DNA of 64,000 nt from Rikenellaceae bacterium (GCA_015059925.1 SUZL01000010.1:24536-88535); one strand, 5' to 3'; counted from the stretch's first letter, positions 52,001-60,165 are shown. The notes: generated from the sequence alone by a model not told the origin. Numbers and translations are program-made.

Positions 52001-52559
52001 TCACATTGAGCGTATCGAACGCAGTCTCGACGAGCAGCAGATCCACGCCACCCTCCACGAGCGCATCAATCTGCTCGCAGTAAGCCACATACAGCGCGTC
52101 AAAATCGACCGCACGGTGAGCCGGATCATCCACATCGGGCGACATCGAGGCCGTCTTTCCCGTCGGGCCGATCGAACCCGCCACGAAACACTCCCTCGCA
52201 GGATTCTCCGCTGCGAAGCGATCCACCTCCGCGCGCGCCAACTCCGCCGCTGCGAGGTTCATCCTCCGAACGAGATGCTGCGTCCCGTACTCGGCCTGCG
52301 AGATGGCCTGCGCCCCGAACGTGCAGGTCGAGACAATATCGGCCCCCGCCTCGAGGTATGCGCGATGGATAGCCGCAATAAGATCGGGGCGCGTGAGCAC
52401 CAGCATCTCATTGTTGCCCTTGAGCGCACTGCCGTGCCCCGCAAACTCCTCACCGCGATAGTCCGCCTCCTGCAGCCCCTCGCGCTGAATCATCGTTCCC
52501 ATAGCACCGTCTAACACCGCCACACGCTGCTCAAGAATATCCTTGATGGACTTTGCCAT
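49080..52559 (-). CDS. metH: Methionine synthase, cobalamin-dependent
   Basis: 1159 residues from the ATG at 52559 (M-A-K-S-I-K-D-I-L); the frame is open for 43 more codons but that part overlaps metF and is not homologous. Domains in order: homocysteine-binding with zinc cysteines (V-G-L-N-C-S-F-G and V-G-G-C-C-G-T-T-P-E-H-I), pterin-binding (F-I-N-V-G-E-R-C-N-V-A-G-S), cobalamin cap, B12-binding with D-V-H-D-I-G-K-N, and the C-terminal activation domain (R-G-I-R-P-A-V-G-Y-P-S). It transfers the methyl group of methyl-tetrahydrofolate to homocysteine. Just before the activation domain is an uncommon C-S-C-C-G-G. metF lies 17 bases upstream on the same strand. Confidence 0.95.
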   Translation of the reverse strand: MAKSIKDILEQRVAVLDGAMGTMIQREGLQEADYRGEEFAGHGSALKGNNEMLVLTRPDLIAAIHRAYLEAGADIVSTCTFGAQAISQAEYGTQHLVRRMNLAAAELARAEVDRFAAENPARECFVAGSIGPTGKTASMSPDVDDPAHRAVDFDALYVAYCEQIDALVEGGVDLLLVETAFDTLNVKAALAAAEAVFALKGRKLPIMLSATIADAAGRMLAGQTLEAMMASVGHVELLSVGLNCSFGAEQMMPYLKQLLDAPYYVSAHPNAGMPDQMGRYDQTPERMARWVEQFVEQGLVNIVGGCCGTTPEHIRLIAQVAARAEKVRRPSEKSVKWLAGLDAFADQGAFINVGERCNVAGSRKFLRLISEEKYDEALAIARAQVRDGAMVLDVNMDDAMIDAQQRMVHFLNLMASDPEVARLPWMVDSSRFEVIEAALKTIQGKAIVNSLSLKEGEQRFIERARRVRELGAALVVMAFDEQGQATSLERKVEVCERAYRILTEEVGFDPRDIIFDPNILTIATGMREHDAYALDFIRATEWIHKNLQGARVSGGVSNLSFSFRGNNYLREAMHAVFLYHAIRAGMDMAIVNPSTKVMYEDIPEALREALEDVVLCRREDATERLVAMAEQYKGAVEQTAKVENREAVPLQERLMTALQRGEEEYLEVDLRQALAEYASPTEIIEGPLMEGMTLVGRLFGEGKMFLPQVVKTARTMKRAVEILRPHIEQCSSGGSSAGRYLVATVKGDVHDIGKNIAAVVLACNNFEVIDLGVMVPSERIVEEALRQRVDYIGLSGLITPSLDEMCRVASELKAAEVSVPLFIGGATTSALHTAAKIAPLYDGSVFHLKDASQNPILALRLSGREREQIIEELRREQQRLRDGLQAQSGGEKEEPQRPKIDWSKEQIVRPTFLGVRELQIALEQVRPYINWIHFYNLWRVRKGSAEAEQIRAEAEQLLDRMQHHLVARVGFFEARGGEDYIELKHAEGCSCCGGKSVAERIVAPRQAKPNADGVALSLADFVAPEDYVGAFAVTVSQSFAQELERLKTEGDQYAALLMQSVGDRLVEAASEWLHAKVRRELWGYAPDEELSPREMFQGAFRGIRPAVGYPSLGDQRAIFPLARLLGAERIGIRLTENGAMYPQASVCGVYIASRCAKYF

Positions 52560-52576
52560 ATTTCTCTGATTTTGAA

Positions 52577-53530
52577 TTAATAGACAGCCTTGGCGATAGC
52601 CTCTACGCTCGCTGCCGCATTCATCGAGTAGAAGTGTATGCTCGGCACACGCGCCGCCTTCAACTCTCGCGCCTGCTGCACGCCCCACTCTACGCCTAAC
52701 GCCTTCACATCATCATTCGAGCGGCAACGGCACAACTCGCGCGCCAGCTCCATCGGCAAATCGATGTGGAAGGTCTTGGGCAGCAGCGCCTGCTGCGTGA
52801 GCGAAGTCAGGGGCTTAAGGCCCGGGATGATGGGCACCGTTATTCCCGCCGCTCGGCAGCGCTCCACGAAGTCGAAGTAGCGACTATTGTCGAAGAACAT
52901 CTGCGTTACGACATACTGCGCACCCGCATCGACCTTCGCCTTCAGATACTCAATATCCATATCTATGTTCATCGCCTCCTCGTGCTTCTCGGGGTAGCCC
53001 GCCACGCCATACGAAAATTGATTCATCGGCTCGTGCTCCTCGCCATCGAGCATCACGCCGCGATTGAACGCCTCCACCTGACGGCACAGCTCAACAGCGT
53101 GCTCGTGTCCATCGGCGTTGGGGATAAATCGGTTGTCGCCCTTGGCTCTGTCGCCTCGCAGCAGGAGCAGGTTGGTGATTCCGAGATACGACAAATCGAT
53201 AAGCTCATTCTCCGTATCTGCCTTCGAGAATCCGCTGCAGATAAGGTGCGGCACTGTAGGCACGCCATAACGTCCTTTCAGCGCAGCGGCGATGGCCACC
53301 GTTCCGGGACGACGACGCTCGAAGGTGCGCTGGAAGACGCCCTCCGCCACCTCACGATAAACCACCTCGGAGCGGTGTGTTGTGATATTTATATATGCAG
53401 GATTGAAGGGCATCAGACGATCAATCGAGCGAAAGACCTGCTCGATGCTCTTACCCCTCACGGGCGGCAGGACCTCGAACGAGAAGGCCGTCGGATGATC
53501 CTCCGCAAGAAATTGTGCAACATTACTCAT
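52577..53530 (-). CDS. metF: 5,10-methylenetetrahydrofolate reductase
   Basis: 317 residues. The TIM-barrel flavoprotein that makes methyl-tetrahydrofolate for MetH. Evidence: F-S-F-E-V-L-P-P near the N terminus (catalytic Glu), P-A-Y-I-N-I-T-T-H, H-L-I-C-S-G-F-S-K, L-L-R-G-D-R-A (FAD site) and Y-V-V-T-Q-M-F-F-D-N. Followed by metH after 17 bases, so the two probably form one operon. Nothing else of the methionine pathway is here. Confidence 0.96.
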   Translation of the reverse strand: MSNVAQFLAEDHPTAFSFEVLPPVRGKSIEQVFRSIDRLMPFNPAYINITTHRSEVVYREVAEGVFQRTFERRRPGTVAIAAALKGRYGVPTVPHLICSGFSKADTENELIDLSYLGITNLLLLRGDRAKGDNRFIPNADGHEHAVELCRQVEAFNRGVMLDGEEHEPMNQFSYGVAGYPEKHEEAMNIDMDIEYLKAKVDAGAQYVVTQMFFDNSRYFDFVERCRAAGITVPIIPGLKPLTSLTQQALLPKTFHIDLPMELARELCRCRSNDDVKALGVEWGVQQARELKAARVPSIHFYSMNAAASVEAIAKAVY

Positions 53531-53555
53531 AACCTAAATTATAAAAGCCTAATTA

Positions 53556-53563
53556 CAAAGATA
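53556..53563 (-). promoter_or_regulatory. -7 box of the metF-metH promoter
   Basis: Minus-strand TATCTTTG, 26 bases before the metF ATG. A TTG lies at a rather long 24-base spacing. Confidence 0.45.
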
Positions 53564-53594
53564 TGTAAAAATATCCGTTTTTCATAACAACAAT

Positions 53595-53622
53595 AAAAAT
53601 AGCTACCCCACAGGATAGCTAT
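53595..53622 (-). terminator. Terminator after the AT-rich lipoprotein gene
   Basis: ATAGCTA and TAGCTAT form a stem; on the minus strand it ends in TTTTTATTG. It lies 11 bases after the stop codon at 53634. Confidence 0.65.
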
Positions 53623-53633
53623 CTATTACTAAT

Positions 53634-54101
53634 CTATTTTAGATGTATTTTAAGTGTTGATGGTGCGTGGCCACCAATCTTACCATAACTCTCCGATTCT
53701 ATTATCCTATGAAAGTATATCTCAAATAGATTGCAATCACAATTCGGTTCAATCATTATAGTATATCTCCGAAATCCATCTGGGATAACTTTACATCCAA
53801 ATGCCTCATATTTATCATACTTTATAATATCCTCAAATTTTACAAGATATTCTGGCGGAGAAGTCCTAAAAAACGATTCAGATTCAACATCATAACTCGC
53901 CGAATTATCCAGAGAATTTATCTTCACAATGCTTCCGATATAAGAATCAATATCTGTTTCAATCACCACTTCCCCTCCTCTATCTTTATCAATATCCACA
54001 CTTTGAGGAGTAAGCCTTACCAAAATATCATAATCAGCTCCATTCTTTTCGCAAGCAACAAAAGCAAGCGCTGCGACCATCACAATAATAAACTTTCTCA
54101 T
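53634..54101 (-). CDS. Hypothetical lipoprotein, AT-rich
   Basis: 155 residues. The signal M-R-K-F-I-I-V-M-V-A-A-L-A-F-V-A-C ends in a lipobox. The mature part begins with a Bacteroidetes-like segment (L-T-P-Q-S-V-D-I-D-K-D-R-G-G-E-V-V-I-E-T-D) that resembles BACON/Ig-type beta domains, then strands with several aromatic residues. No close family recognised. The gene is much richer in A and T, and uses ATA, AAA and TTA-type codons far more than its neighbours, which points to recent acquisition or relaxed expression. It has its own terminator between metF and ppdK. Confidence 0.6.
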   Translation of the reverse strand: MRKFIIVMVAALAFVACEKNGADYDILVRLTPQSVDIDKDRGGEVVIETDIDSYIGSIVKINSLDNSASYDVESESFFRTSPPEYLVKFEDIIKYDKYEAFGCKVIPDGFRRYTIMIEPNCDCNLFEIYFHRIIESESYGKIGGHAPSTLKIHLK

Positions 54102-54181
54102 AGCAGTGTGCTTTTATTAAATTATACTACATTACAACTCACAAGGTACGAACAAATTTATTAATCTGCAACGATTTACAC

Positions 54182-54227
54182 AAAAAAAATATGAGGCATC
54201 CGACCATCAATCGAATACCCCATATTT
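54182..54227 (-). terminator. Terminator of ppdK
   Basis: AAATATG-AGG-CAT-CCGA and TCGA-ATA-CCC-CATATTT form a long stem with few mismatches; the minus strand ends with TTTTTTTT. Confidence 0.8.
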
Positions 54228-54246
54228 ATTATGAACTCTAAAAAAA

Positions 54247-56976
54247 TTACTTCTGATTCAGTGCTGCGTGTGCTGCGGCCAGACGTGCGATAGGCACACG
54301 GAAGGGCGAGCAGCTCACATAGTTAAGACCGGCATAGTGGCAGAACTCCACCGACGATGGCTCACCGCCGTGCTCGCCGCAGATACCGCACTTCAGGTCG
54401 AGTCGCGTACCGCGTCCCTTCATCACAGCCTCGCGGATGAGCTGGCCCACACCGTTGCGATCCAGAATCTGGAAGGGATCATTCTTCAGGATACCCTTAT
54501 CGAGATATGTAGGCAGGAACTTGGCAATATCGTCGCGCGAGAATCCGAGCGTCATCTGCGTAAGGTCGTTGGTACCGAACGAGAAGAACTCCGCAACCTC
54601 GGCAATCTGGTTGGCCGTAACGGCCGCACGGGGAACCTCGATCATCGTACCCACCAAGTAGTCGATACGGTTGTTGCGCTCCGCAAACACCTGCTCGGCA
54701 ACGCTGTCGATAACACCCTTCTGGTAGCGCAACTCCTTGTGGTTACCCACCAGCGGCACCATAATCTCCACCTTCACGGGCGTTCCTGCAGCCTCGACAT
54801 TCATCGCAGCCTCAAGGATTGCACGCGCCTGCATCTCGGTGATCTCGGGATAGGTGTTACCCAGTCGGCAGCCACGATGACCGAGCATCGGGTTCACCTC
54901 GCCCAAGTACTCCACCTTCGCCGCGATCTTCTCAAACGGTACGCCCAGCTCCTCGGCCAGCTCGCGCTGCTCCTTCTCCGTGTGGGGTGCAAACTCGTGC
55001 AAGGGGGGATCCAACAAACGGATGATCACGGGATAACCCTTCATCGCCTTGAACAGACCCTCGAAGTCGCCACGCTGCATCGGCAGCAGCTTCGCCAGCG
55101 CCACACGACGACCAGCCTCATCATCGGCCAGAATCATCTCACGCACAGCCTTGATACGGTCGCCCTCAAAGAACATATGCTCCGTACGGCACAATCCGAT
55201 ACCCTCGGCACCGAAAGCAAATGCCTTCTCGGCATCGCGCGGGGTGTCGGCATTGGCGCGCACCTTCATCGTGGCGTACTTGCCGGCGAGTTCCATCAGC
55301 TGACCGAAATCGCCGCTAAGGTCGGCATCCTCCGTAGCCACCTGACCCAAATAAACCTCACCTGTCGATCCGTTGAGCGAGATCCAATCGCCCTCCTTGA
55401 TCTCATATCCGTTCACCTTGATGGTGCGAGCCTTATAATCGATGTTAAGCTCACCTGCACCCGACACGCAGCACTTACCCATACCACGCGCAACCACGGC
55501 CGCGTGCGAGGTCATACCGCCGCGAGCTGTCAGGATTCCGGCAGCATCCAACATACCCTTCAAATCCTCGGGCGAGGTCTCGATACGAACCAAGATCGCC
55601 TTCTGGCCCGTCTCGGCCAACACCTTCTCTGCATCCTCGGCGAAGAATACTACGGGACCCGTAGCCGCACCGGGCGATGCGGGCAAACCCTTCACCAGCA
55701 CCTTCGCGTTCTTCACGGCGCGCTTATCGAATACGGGGTGCAGCAGCTCGTCCAGCTTGGCGGGCTCGCAACGCAGCACGGCGGTCTTCTCGTCGATCAA
55801 ACCCTCGCGCAACATATCCATTGCGATCTTCACCATCGCCGCACCCGTACGCTTTCCGTTACGACACTGCAACATCCACAGCTTTCCGTCCTGAATAGTG
55901 AACTCAATATCCTGCATATCGGTGAAATACTGCTCCAGATGATGCTGAATATCATTCAGTTCGTTATATACCGCAGGCATAACCTCCTCGAGCGAAGGGT
56001 ACTTCTCGGCGCGCTCCTGCTCCGAGATGTTCTGCGCCTTGGCCCAACGACGCGAGCCCTCGATGGTAATCTGCTGCGGGGTACGAATACCTGCCACAAC
56101 ATCCTCTCCCTGAGCATTTACGAGGTACTCACCATTGAAGATGTTCTCGCCCGTAGCTGCATCGCGCGAGAAGGCCACACCCGTAGCCGAGTTCTCTCCC
56201 ATATTACCGAACACCATCGCCTGCACCGATACGGCCGTACCCCACTCCTCGGGGATGTTGTTGAGCTTACGATACAGAATCGCGCGCTCGTTCATCCACG
56301 AGCCGAACACCGCGCACACAGCGCCCCAGAGCTGCTCCCACGGGCAGGTGGGGAACTCCTTGCCGGTCTGCTCCTTCACGGCAGCCTTGAACGCCGCAAC
56401 CAGCTCCTTGAGATCCTCAACCGTAAGGTCGGTATCCTGCTCTACGCCGCGCTTATGCTTCTGCTCGTCGATCAAAACCTCGAAGGGATCCTGATCCTGC
56501 TTCGATACGGGCTTCATACCCAGCACCACGTCGCCATACATCTGCACGAAACGGCGATACGAGTCCCACGCAAAACGGGGATTACCCGTACGCTTCGAGA
56601 CAGCCTCCACAGCCTCGTCATTCATACCGAGGTTCAGGATCGTATCCATCATACCGGGCATCGATGCACGCGCACCCGAACGTACCGACACCAGCAGCGG
56701 CTTCTCCTTGTCGCCAAACTGCATACCCGTCAGACGCTCTATGTTCTTCATTGCGCTCTCCACCTCGGGACGCAACATCTCGATCACGGCATCCTTACCC
56801 TTGCTATAATATTCGGCGCACACCTCGGTGGTGATAGTGAATCCCGGGGGTACGGGAATACCGATAAGGTTCATCTCGGCGAGATTGGCACCCTTACCAC
56901 CGAGCAACTCTCTCATCTTTCCATTGCCCTCGGCCTCTTTGTTACCGAAGGTGTAAACGCGTTTTACACTATTCAT
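54247..56976 (-). CDS. ppdK: Pyruvate, phosphate dikinase
   Basis: 909 residues from the ATG at 56976 (M-N-S-V-K-R-V-Y-T-F-G); a TTG nine bases upstream is unlikely. The three PPDK domains are clear: nucleotide-binding (L-G-G-K-G-A-N-L-A-E-M, S-V-R-S-G-A-R-A-S-M-P-G-M-M-D-T), the central phosphohistidine domain (G-G-M-T-S-H-A-A-V-V-A-R-G) and the PEP/pyruvate barrel (G-I-G-L-C-R-T-E-H-M-F, G-T-N-D-L-T-Q-M). Reaction: ATP, phosphate and pyruvate to AMP, PPi and PEP, reversible. With pckA it suggests flexible PEP/pyruvate metabolism. It is monocistronic between its own promoter and terminator. Confidence 0.97.
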   Translation of the reverse strand: MNSVKRVYTFGNKEAEGNGKMRELLGGKGANLAEMNLIGIPVPPGFTITTEVCAEYYSKGKDAVIEMLRPEVESAMKNIERLTGMQFGDKEKPLLVSVRSGARASMPGMMDTILNLGMNDEAVEAVSKRTGNPRFAWDSYRRFVQMYGDVVLGMKPVSKQDQDPFEVLIDEQKHKRGVEQDTDLTVEDLKELVAAFKAAVKEQTGKEFPTCPWEQLWGAVCAVFGSWMNERAILYRKLNNIPEEWGTAVSVQAMVFGNMGENSATGVAFSRDAATGENIFNGEYLVNAQGEDVVAGIRTPQQITIEGSRRWAKAQNISEQERAEKYPSLEEVMPAVYNELNDIQHHLEQYFTDMQDIEFTIQDGKLWMLQCRNGKRTGAAMVKIAMDMLREGLIDEKTAVLRCEPAKLDELLHPVFDKRAVKNAKVLVKGLPASPGAATGPVVFFAEDAEKVLAETGQKAILVRIETSPEDLKGMLDAAGILTARGGMTSHAAVVARGMGKCCVSGAGELNIDYKARTIKVNGYEIKEGDWISLNGSTGEVYLGQVATEDADLSGDFGQLMELAGKYATMKVRANADTPRDAEKAFAFGAEGIGLCRTEHMFFEGDRIKAVREMILADDEAGRRVALAKLLPMQRGDFEGLFKAMKGYPVIIRLLDPPLHEFAPHTEKEQRELAEELGVPFEKIAAKVEYLGEVNPMLGHRGCRLGNTYPEITEMQARAILEAAMNVEAAGTPVKVEIMVPLVGNHKELRYQKGVIDSVAEQVFAERNNRIDYLVGTMIEVPRAAVTANQIAEVAEFFSFGTNDLTQMTLGFSRDDIAKFLPTYLDKGILKNDPFQILDRNGVGQLIREAVMKGRGTRLDLKCGICGEHGGEPSSVEFCHYAGLNYVSCSPFRVPIARLAAAHAALNQK

Positions 56977-57035
56977 AAGCTTCAAATTTTTATTTTACAA
57001 CTCTATATTCTGTTATTTTTATTATTTCCATCCTA

Positions 57036-57066
57036 CAAATATATAACTTTTTTGTTAATAAACAAA
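57036..57066 (-). promoter_or_regulatory. Promoter for ppdK
   Basis: Minus-strand TTTG (57063-57066), 19-base spacer, TATATTTG (57036-57043). The -33 box lies inside the last codons of the preceding gene. The leader is about 55 bases. Confidence 0.75.
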
Positions 57067-57867
57067 TTTTTCGCCCAGATATATAAATACAGGCAGCGCC
57101 GAAGAGTAGCCTCCATAATAATTTTTTCTATCGAAGGTCGCCTTCGGTCGTCCCCTCCCGTCCAGCAGCCAAGGCTTGATATATACGCCACTACGGACAA
57201 CATCCTCAGCGTCGCTTGCCACCCTATCGCGCATTATCCACCTATCGCCTCCGACCACATTGCCTTCGCCTCTAAGCTCTCCATCCTTCGAGTAGTCCTT
57301 CAGGCCAAAGCGCTCCACATCCGACATCCGACCGATAAGAACCACATCGCCCTTTTGCCGTAGTTGCCTCTGCTGCAAGAGCGCCCCAATCGCCGTCGAA
57401 CGATAGGCCGCAACCACCGTCAGCGCTCGGCCTCGGGCGCTACCCTCGACGCAGAGCAACCCGCGCCACGAGGTTATATGTTCGGGAATAAAACGATCGG
57501 CAAAGTAGAGCAATGCAAAGTCCAGGCCATCGCTGCCGCTCTGCTCACGATGCAGGTACGAATAGTCGCTCTTGCAGGCCATCGCAATGTCGCGCACCAC
57601 CTGCTCACTCTCCACGCCATACAACGCCACCACATCCATCGCCATCGAGTCGATTACCTCGGCCGTATGCTCCACCTTGCGGCGATAACGCTCCTCGCCC
57701 CAAGCACGTCGGCCCTGCGGGGTGTAATCACTATCGTTATACAACGAAGAAGGGATGGTGTCATACATTGCCTCCACATCGTAAAACGCCACCCCTATCA
57801 CATTTTGTGCCGCGATCTGCACCACACTCCCCAACACGAGGATTATAGCCATCAACCACCTACACAT
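57055..57867 (-). CDS. Degenerate endonuclease/exonuclease/phosphatase-fold protein
   Basis: 270 residues from the ATG at 57867, one base after the mnmA stop; a TTG at 57879 would overlap mnmA. A signal peptide is likely (M-C-R-W-L-M-A-I-I-L-V-L, ends A-A-Q-N). The fold is that of secreted EEP proteins of Bacteroidetes: F-Y-D-V-E-A-M-Y-D-T (normal F-Y-N-V-E-N-L-F-D-T), D-Y-T-P-Q-G-R-R-A-W and G-L-D-F-A-L-L-Y-F. But the catalytic residues are gone: L-Y-G-V-E-S instead of the Q-E-V-E-N type, A-A-Y-R-S-T instead of N-H-W-P-S-R, I-G-R-M-S-D instead of G-D-F-N-D, and S-S-A-L-P-V instead of S-D-H-x-P-V. The frame is intact, so it is a likely pseudoenzyme rather than a decaying pseudogene. Confidence 0.7.
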   Translation of the reverse strand: MCRWLMAIILVLGSVVQIAAQNVIGVAFYDVEAMYDTIPSSLYNDSDYTPQGRRAWGEERYRRKVEHTAEVIDSMAMDVVALYGVESEQVVRDIAMACKSDYSYLHREQSGSDGLDFALLYFADRFIPEHITSWRGLLCVEGSARGRALTVVAAYRSTAIGALLQQRQLRQKGDVVLIGRMSDVERFGLKDYSKDGELRGEGNVVGGDRWIMRDRVASDAEDVVRSGVYIKPWLLDGRGRPKATFDRKNYYGGYSSALPVFIYLGEKFVY

Positions 57868-57868
57868 A

Positions 57869-59044
57869 CTACTTCTCAATTACACCCGATCCGACCAACA
57901 CTTCGCCATCATACCACGCCGCAAACTGCCCTGCGGCAATGCCTCGCTGCGGCTCATCGAAGAGGATATACAACCCATCCCCAACGGCCACAAGCTCCGC
58001 CCCCTGCAACGGCTGGCGGTAACGTATCCTCACCTCGTAGCGCCGCCTCTCGCCCTCGGCCATCCGAAGAGCTGGATCAACCCAATGCACCTCGTCGGCC
58101 TTGATGTGCAACGCCCGTCGATAGAGGCCCGGGTGCGAATCACCCTCACCCACATATATCACATTCTCCTTTACGTCCGTAGCGATGATAAACAGCGACT
58201 CCTTCCTTCCGCCGATTCCGAGTCCTTTGCGCTGCCCGATGGTGTAGAAGTGTGCACCCTTATGCACACCCACCTTCTTGCCGTCGCGCACCGTATATCT
58301 ATATGGCTCGGCCAACGCCTGCAAATCCCCCTCGGCCACCTCGCGGCCATAGCCTCGCCACGAGGGCAGAATCTCGTGCACGTTACCCTCGCGGGCCGCA
58401 ATCTGCTGCTGGAGAAATACGGGCAGATCGACCTTGCCGACGAAACATATTCCCTGCGAATCCTTGCGTTTGGCCGTTGCGAGTTTCTGCTCGGCCGCTA
58501 TCGCGCGCACCTCAGACTTGAGCAGATGGCCTATCGGGAAGAGGGCATAACGCAGCTGCTCCTGCGTGAGCTGACAGAGGAAATAGCTCTGATCCTTATT
58601 CTTGTCCGCTCCCGCCAGCAAGCGATAGACCGTGCGACCATCGACCAGCTCCTCCGTTTTTTGGCAGTAGTGGCCCGTTGCCACGAAGTCGGCGCCCATC
58701 TTGAGCGCCTCCTTGAGAAATACATCAAACTTGATCTCGCGGTTGCACAGCACATCGGGATTGGGCGTGCGGCCCTGTTCGTATTCGGAGAACATATAAT
58801 CGACCACGCGCTGCTTATACTCCTTCGACAGATCGACAAATCGAAACGGTATATCCAATCGCTTGGCCACCAGCTCGGCAAAGAGCTGATCGTCATACCA
58901 CGGGCAGTCGCCCTCGAGCGTTCCGGTCGTATCGTGCCAATTACGCATAAAGAGTCCTATCACCTCGTGCCCCTGCTCTTTAAGCAGATATGCCGCCACC
59001 GAGGAGTCCACACCTCCCGACAATCCTACAACTACTCTTGCCAT
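57869..59044 (-). CDS. mnmA: tRNA-specific 2-thiouridylase MnmA
   Basis: 391 residues. N-terminal PP-loop ATPase domain (V-V-V-G-L-S-G-G-V-D-S-S-V-A-A). First catalytic cysteine in N-P-D-V-L-C-N-R-E-I-K-F (C101), second in Q-G-I-C-F-V-G-K. H-Y-C, then a central domain and a C-terminal beta-barrel. MnmA thiolates U34 of Glu, Gln and Lys tRNAs; a substrate, tRNA-Glu(UUC), is encoded in this window. Followed directly by the degenerate EEP-fold gene. Confidence 0.95.
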   Translation of the reverse strand: MARVVVGLSGGVDSSVAAYLLKEQGHEVIGLFMRNWHDTTGTLEGDCPWYDDQLFAELVAKRLDIPFRFVDLSKEYKQRVVDYMFSEYEQGRTPNPDVLCNREIKFDVFLKEALKMGADFVATGHYCQKTEELVDGRTVYRLLAGADKNKDQSYFLCQLTQEQLRYALFPIGHLLKSEVRAIAAEQKLATAKRKDSQGICFVGKVDLPVFLQQQIAAREGNVHEILPSWRGYGREVAEGDLQALAEPYRYTVRDGKKVGVHKGAHFYTIGQRKGLGIGGRKESLFIIATDVKENVIYVGEGDSHPGLYRRALHIKADEVHWVDPALRMAEGERRRYEVRIRYRQPLQGAELVAVGDGLYILFDEPQRGIAAGQFAAWYDGEVLVGSGVIEK

Positions 59045-59065
59045 ATCTCAAATTCAGTTTGCTTA

Positions 59066-59073
59066 CAAATTTA
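59066..59073 (-). promoter_or_regulatory. -7 box of the mnmA promoter
   Basis: Minus-strand TAAATTTG, 22 bases before the mnmA ATG. No -33 box at normal spacing. Confidence 0.4.
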
Positions 59074-59085
59074 CAAAAAAATCCA

Positions 59086-59712
59086 TCACAATGCGCAGAA
59101 CAACGACACCAAAAACGGCACCGAGAAATCGACCACCACGCCGTGCACGATAGCCACAAACACCCACTCGCGCCCCGCATACTGCGTGATCACGGGCAGC
59201 GTAACATCCATCGTTGTCGCACCACCCGAGCATATCGGTGCTACGGGCGAGAAGTAGCGCACCATCAGCGGCGCAAGCGTCAGCGTCAGCATCTCGCGCA
59301 GGATGTTGGCCACCAGAGCGACCGTTCCCAGCTCCGCCGCCACAACAGCACCCACCATCGGCTCCTTGAGCTGCGTGATGAGAATCGAGGATAGCGAGTA
59401 GTATCCCATTCCGCTACCTGCGGCCATCACCTCGGCCACCGACCAGCGCGAAATCAACAGCGACACCGCCGCACTCGCCACCAGCGTTCCGACGATCGTA
59501 GCAAAGGGCAGAATCAGCAATCGCGGCGAGAGCGACAGCAGAATCTCCTTCAGGCGCGGATCGCTTCCGATGCCTATACCCACCTGCAACATCAGCGCAT
59601 ACAACACCCACATCGCCACACTTCCGTCCGTGAGCCACGTCGGCAGCAGCTCGCACCAAGCGGCCGCCACACCCACCACAAAGGCGGCAATTATGATAAA
59701 ACTACTCCGCAC
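59086..59712 (-). CDS. LysO-type lysine exporter, C-terminal subunit
   Basis: 208 residues beginning with GTG at 59712, overlapping the end of the N-terminal subunit gene by 11 bases. Several membrane helices: W-V-L-Y-A-L-M-L-Q-V-G-I-G-I-G, L-L-I-L-P-F-A-T-I-V-G-T-L-V-A-S-A-A, and S-G-M-G-Y-Y-S-L-S-S-I-L-I. These correspond to the C-terminal part of LysO (DUF340), which exports lysine through the inner membrane. Together with the small gene before it this makes one transporter from two chains. Confidence 0.8.
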   Translation of the reverse strand: MRSSFIIIAAFVVGVAAAWCELLPTWLTDGSVAMWVLYALMLQVGIGIGSDPRLKEILLSLSPRLLILPFATIVGTLVASAAVSLLISRWSVAEVMAAGSGMGYYSLSSILITQLKEPMVGAVVAAELGTVALVANILREMLTLTLAPLMVRYFSPVAPICSGGATTMDVTLPVITQYAGREWVFVAIVHGVVVDFSVPFLVSLFCAL

Positions 59713-59983
59713 GTCGGCCTCCTCCCTTTACTATATTATATACCGCGCGAGCAGCCACGACACTTCCCGCAACCGCAGCCAGCGCTATCAGCACCGCATC
59801 GCCACCCAATCGCGGCAGGTTGCGCATCACAGCCTCGTTGCCTCCGATCTCGCCACCCATAACGAACAGAAGCGCCACGATGGTTGCCATCGTCGTTAGG
59901 CCTACATAACGCAGCGCACTCCATCGACGAGCGAGATACCCCAACGCAATGCCGACAAACATCACAGCTATAATCTTAAACAT
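59702..59983 (-). CDS. LysO-type lysine exporter, N-terminal subunit
   Basis: 93 residues with three membrane helices: I-I-A-V-M-F-V-G-I-A-L-G-Y, T-T-M-A-T-I-V-A-L-L-F-V-M-G and A-V-L-I-A-L-A-A-V-A-G-S-V-V-A. It has the N-terminal LysO/DUF340 motif G-G-E-I-G-G-N. The stop overlaps the GTG start of the C-terminal gene, so they are translationally coupled. In E. coli the two parts form one protein. Confidence 0.8.
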   Translation of the reverse strand: MFKIIAVMFVGIALGYLARRWSALRYVGLTTMATIVALLFVMGGEIGGNEAVMRNLPRLGGDAVLIALAAVAGSVVAARAVYNIVKGGGRRAE

Positions 59984-60165
59984 CCTCGGTCAATTTTTCC
60001 GCAAAGTTAGTCGCTTTTGCCTTTTCTGCCAAACCCACCTCCTCTCACCCCCAGAAAATCGCCATCGACGCCCCGAAAAAGTTTCTCTTACAGAGAAAAA
60101 GCAAAAAAATCACAAAAAAATGAAAAAAATAACTACTTTGTGATACAAAATACCAAAATTATCCA

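Noticed and set aside
52560..52688. N-terminal extension of metH by 43 codons
   Set aside because: It overlaps the end of metF and has no similarity to methionine synthases; the ATG at 52559 begins the conserved domain.
54268..57363. A 1031-residue open frame on the plus strand opposite ppdK
   Set aside because: It is the exact antisense of ppdK and the following gene; the translation is low-complexity His/Leu/Arg-rich with no domain. The codon bias of ppdK leaves the opposite frame free of stops.
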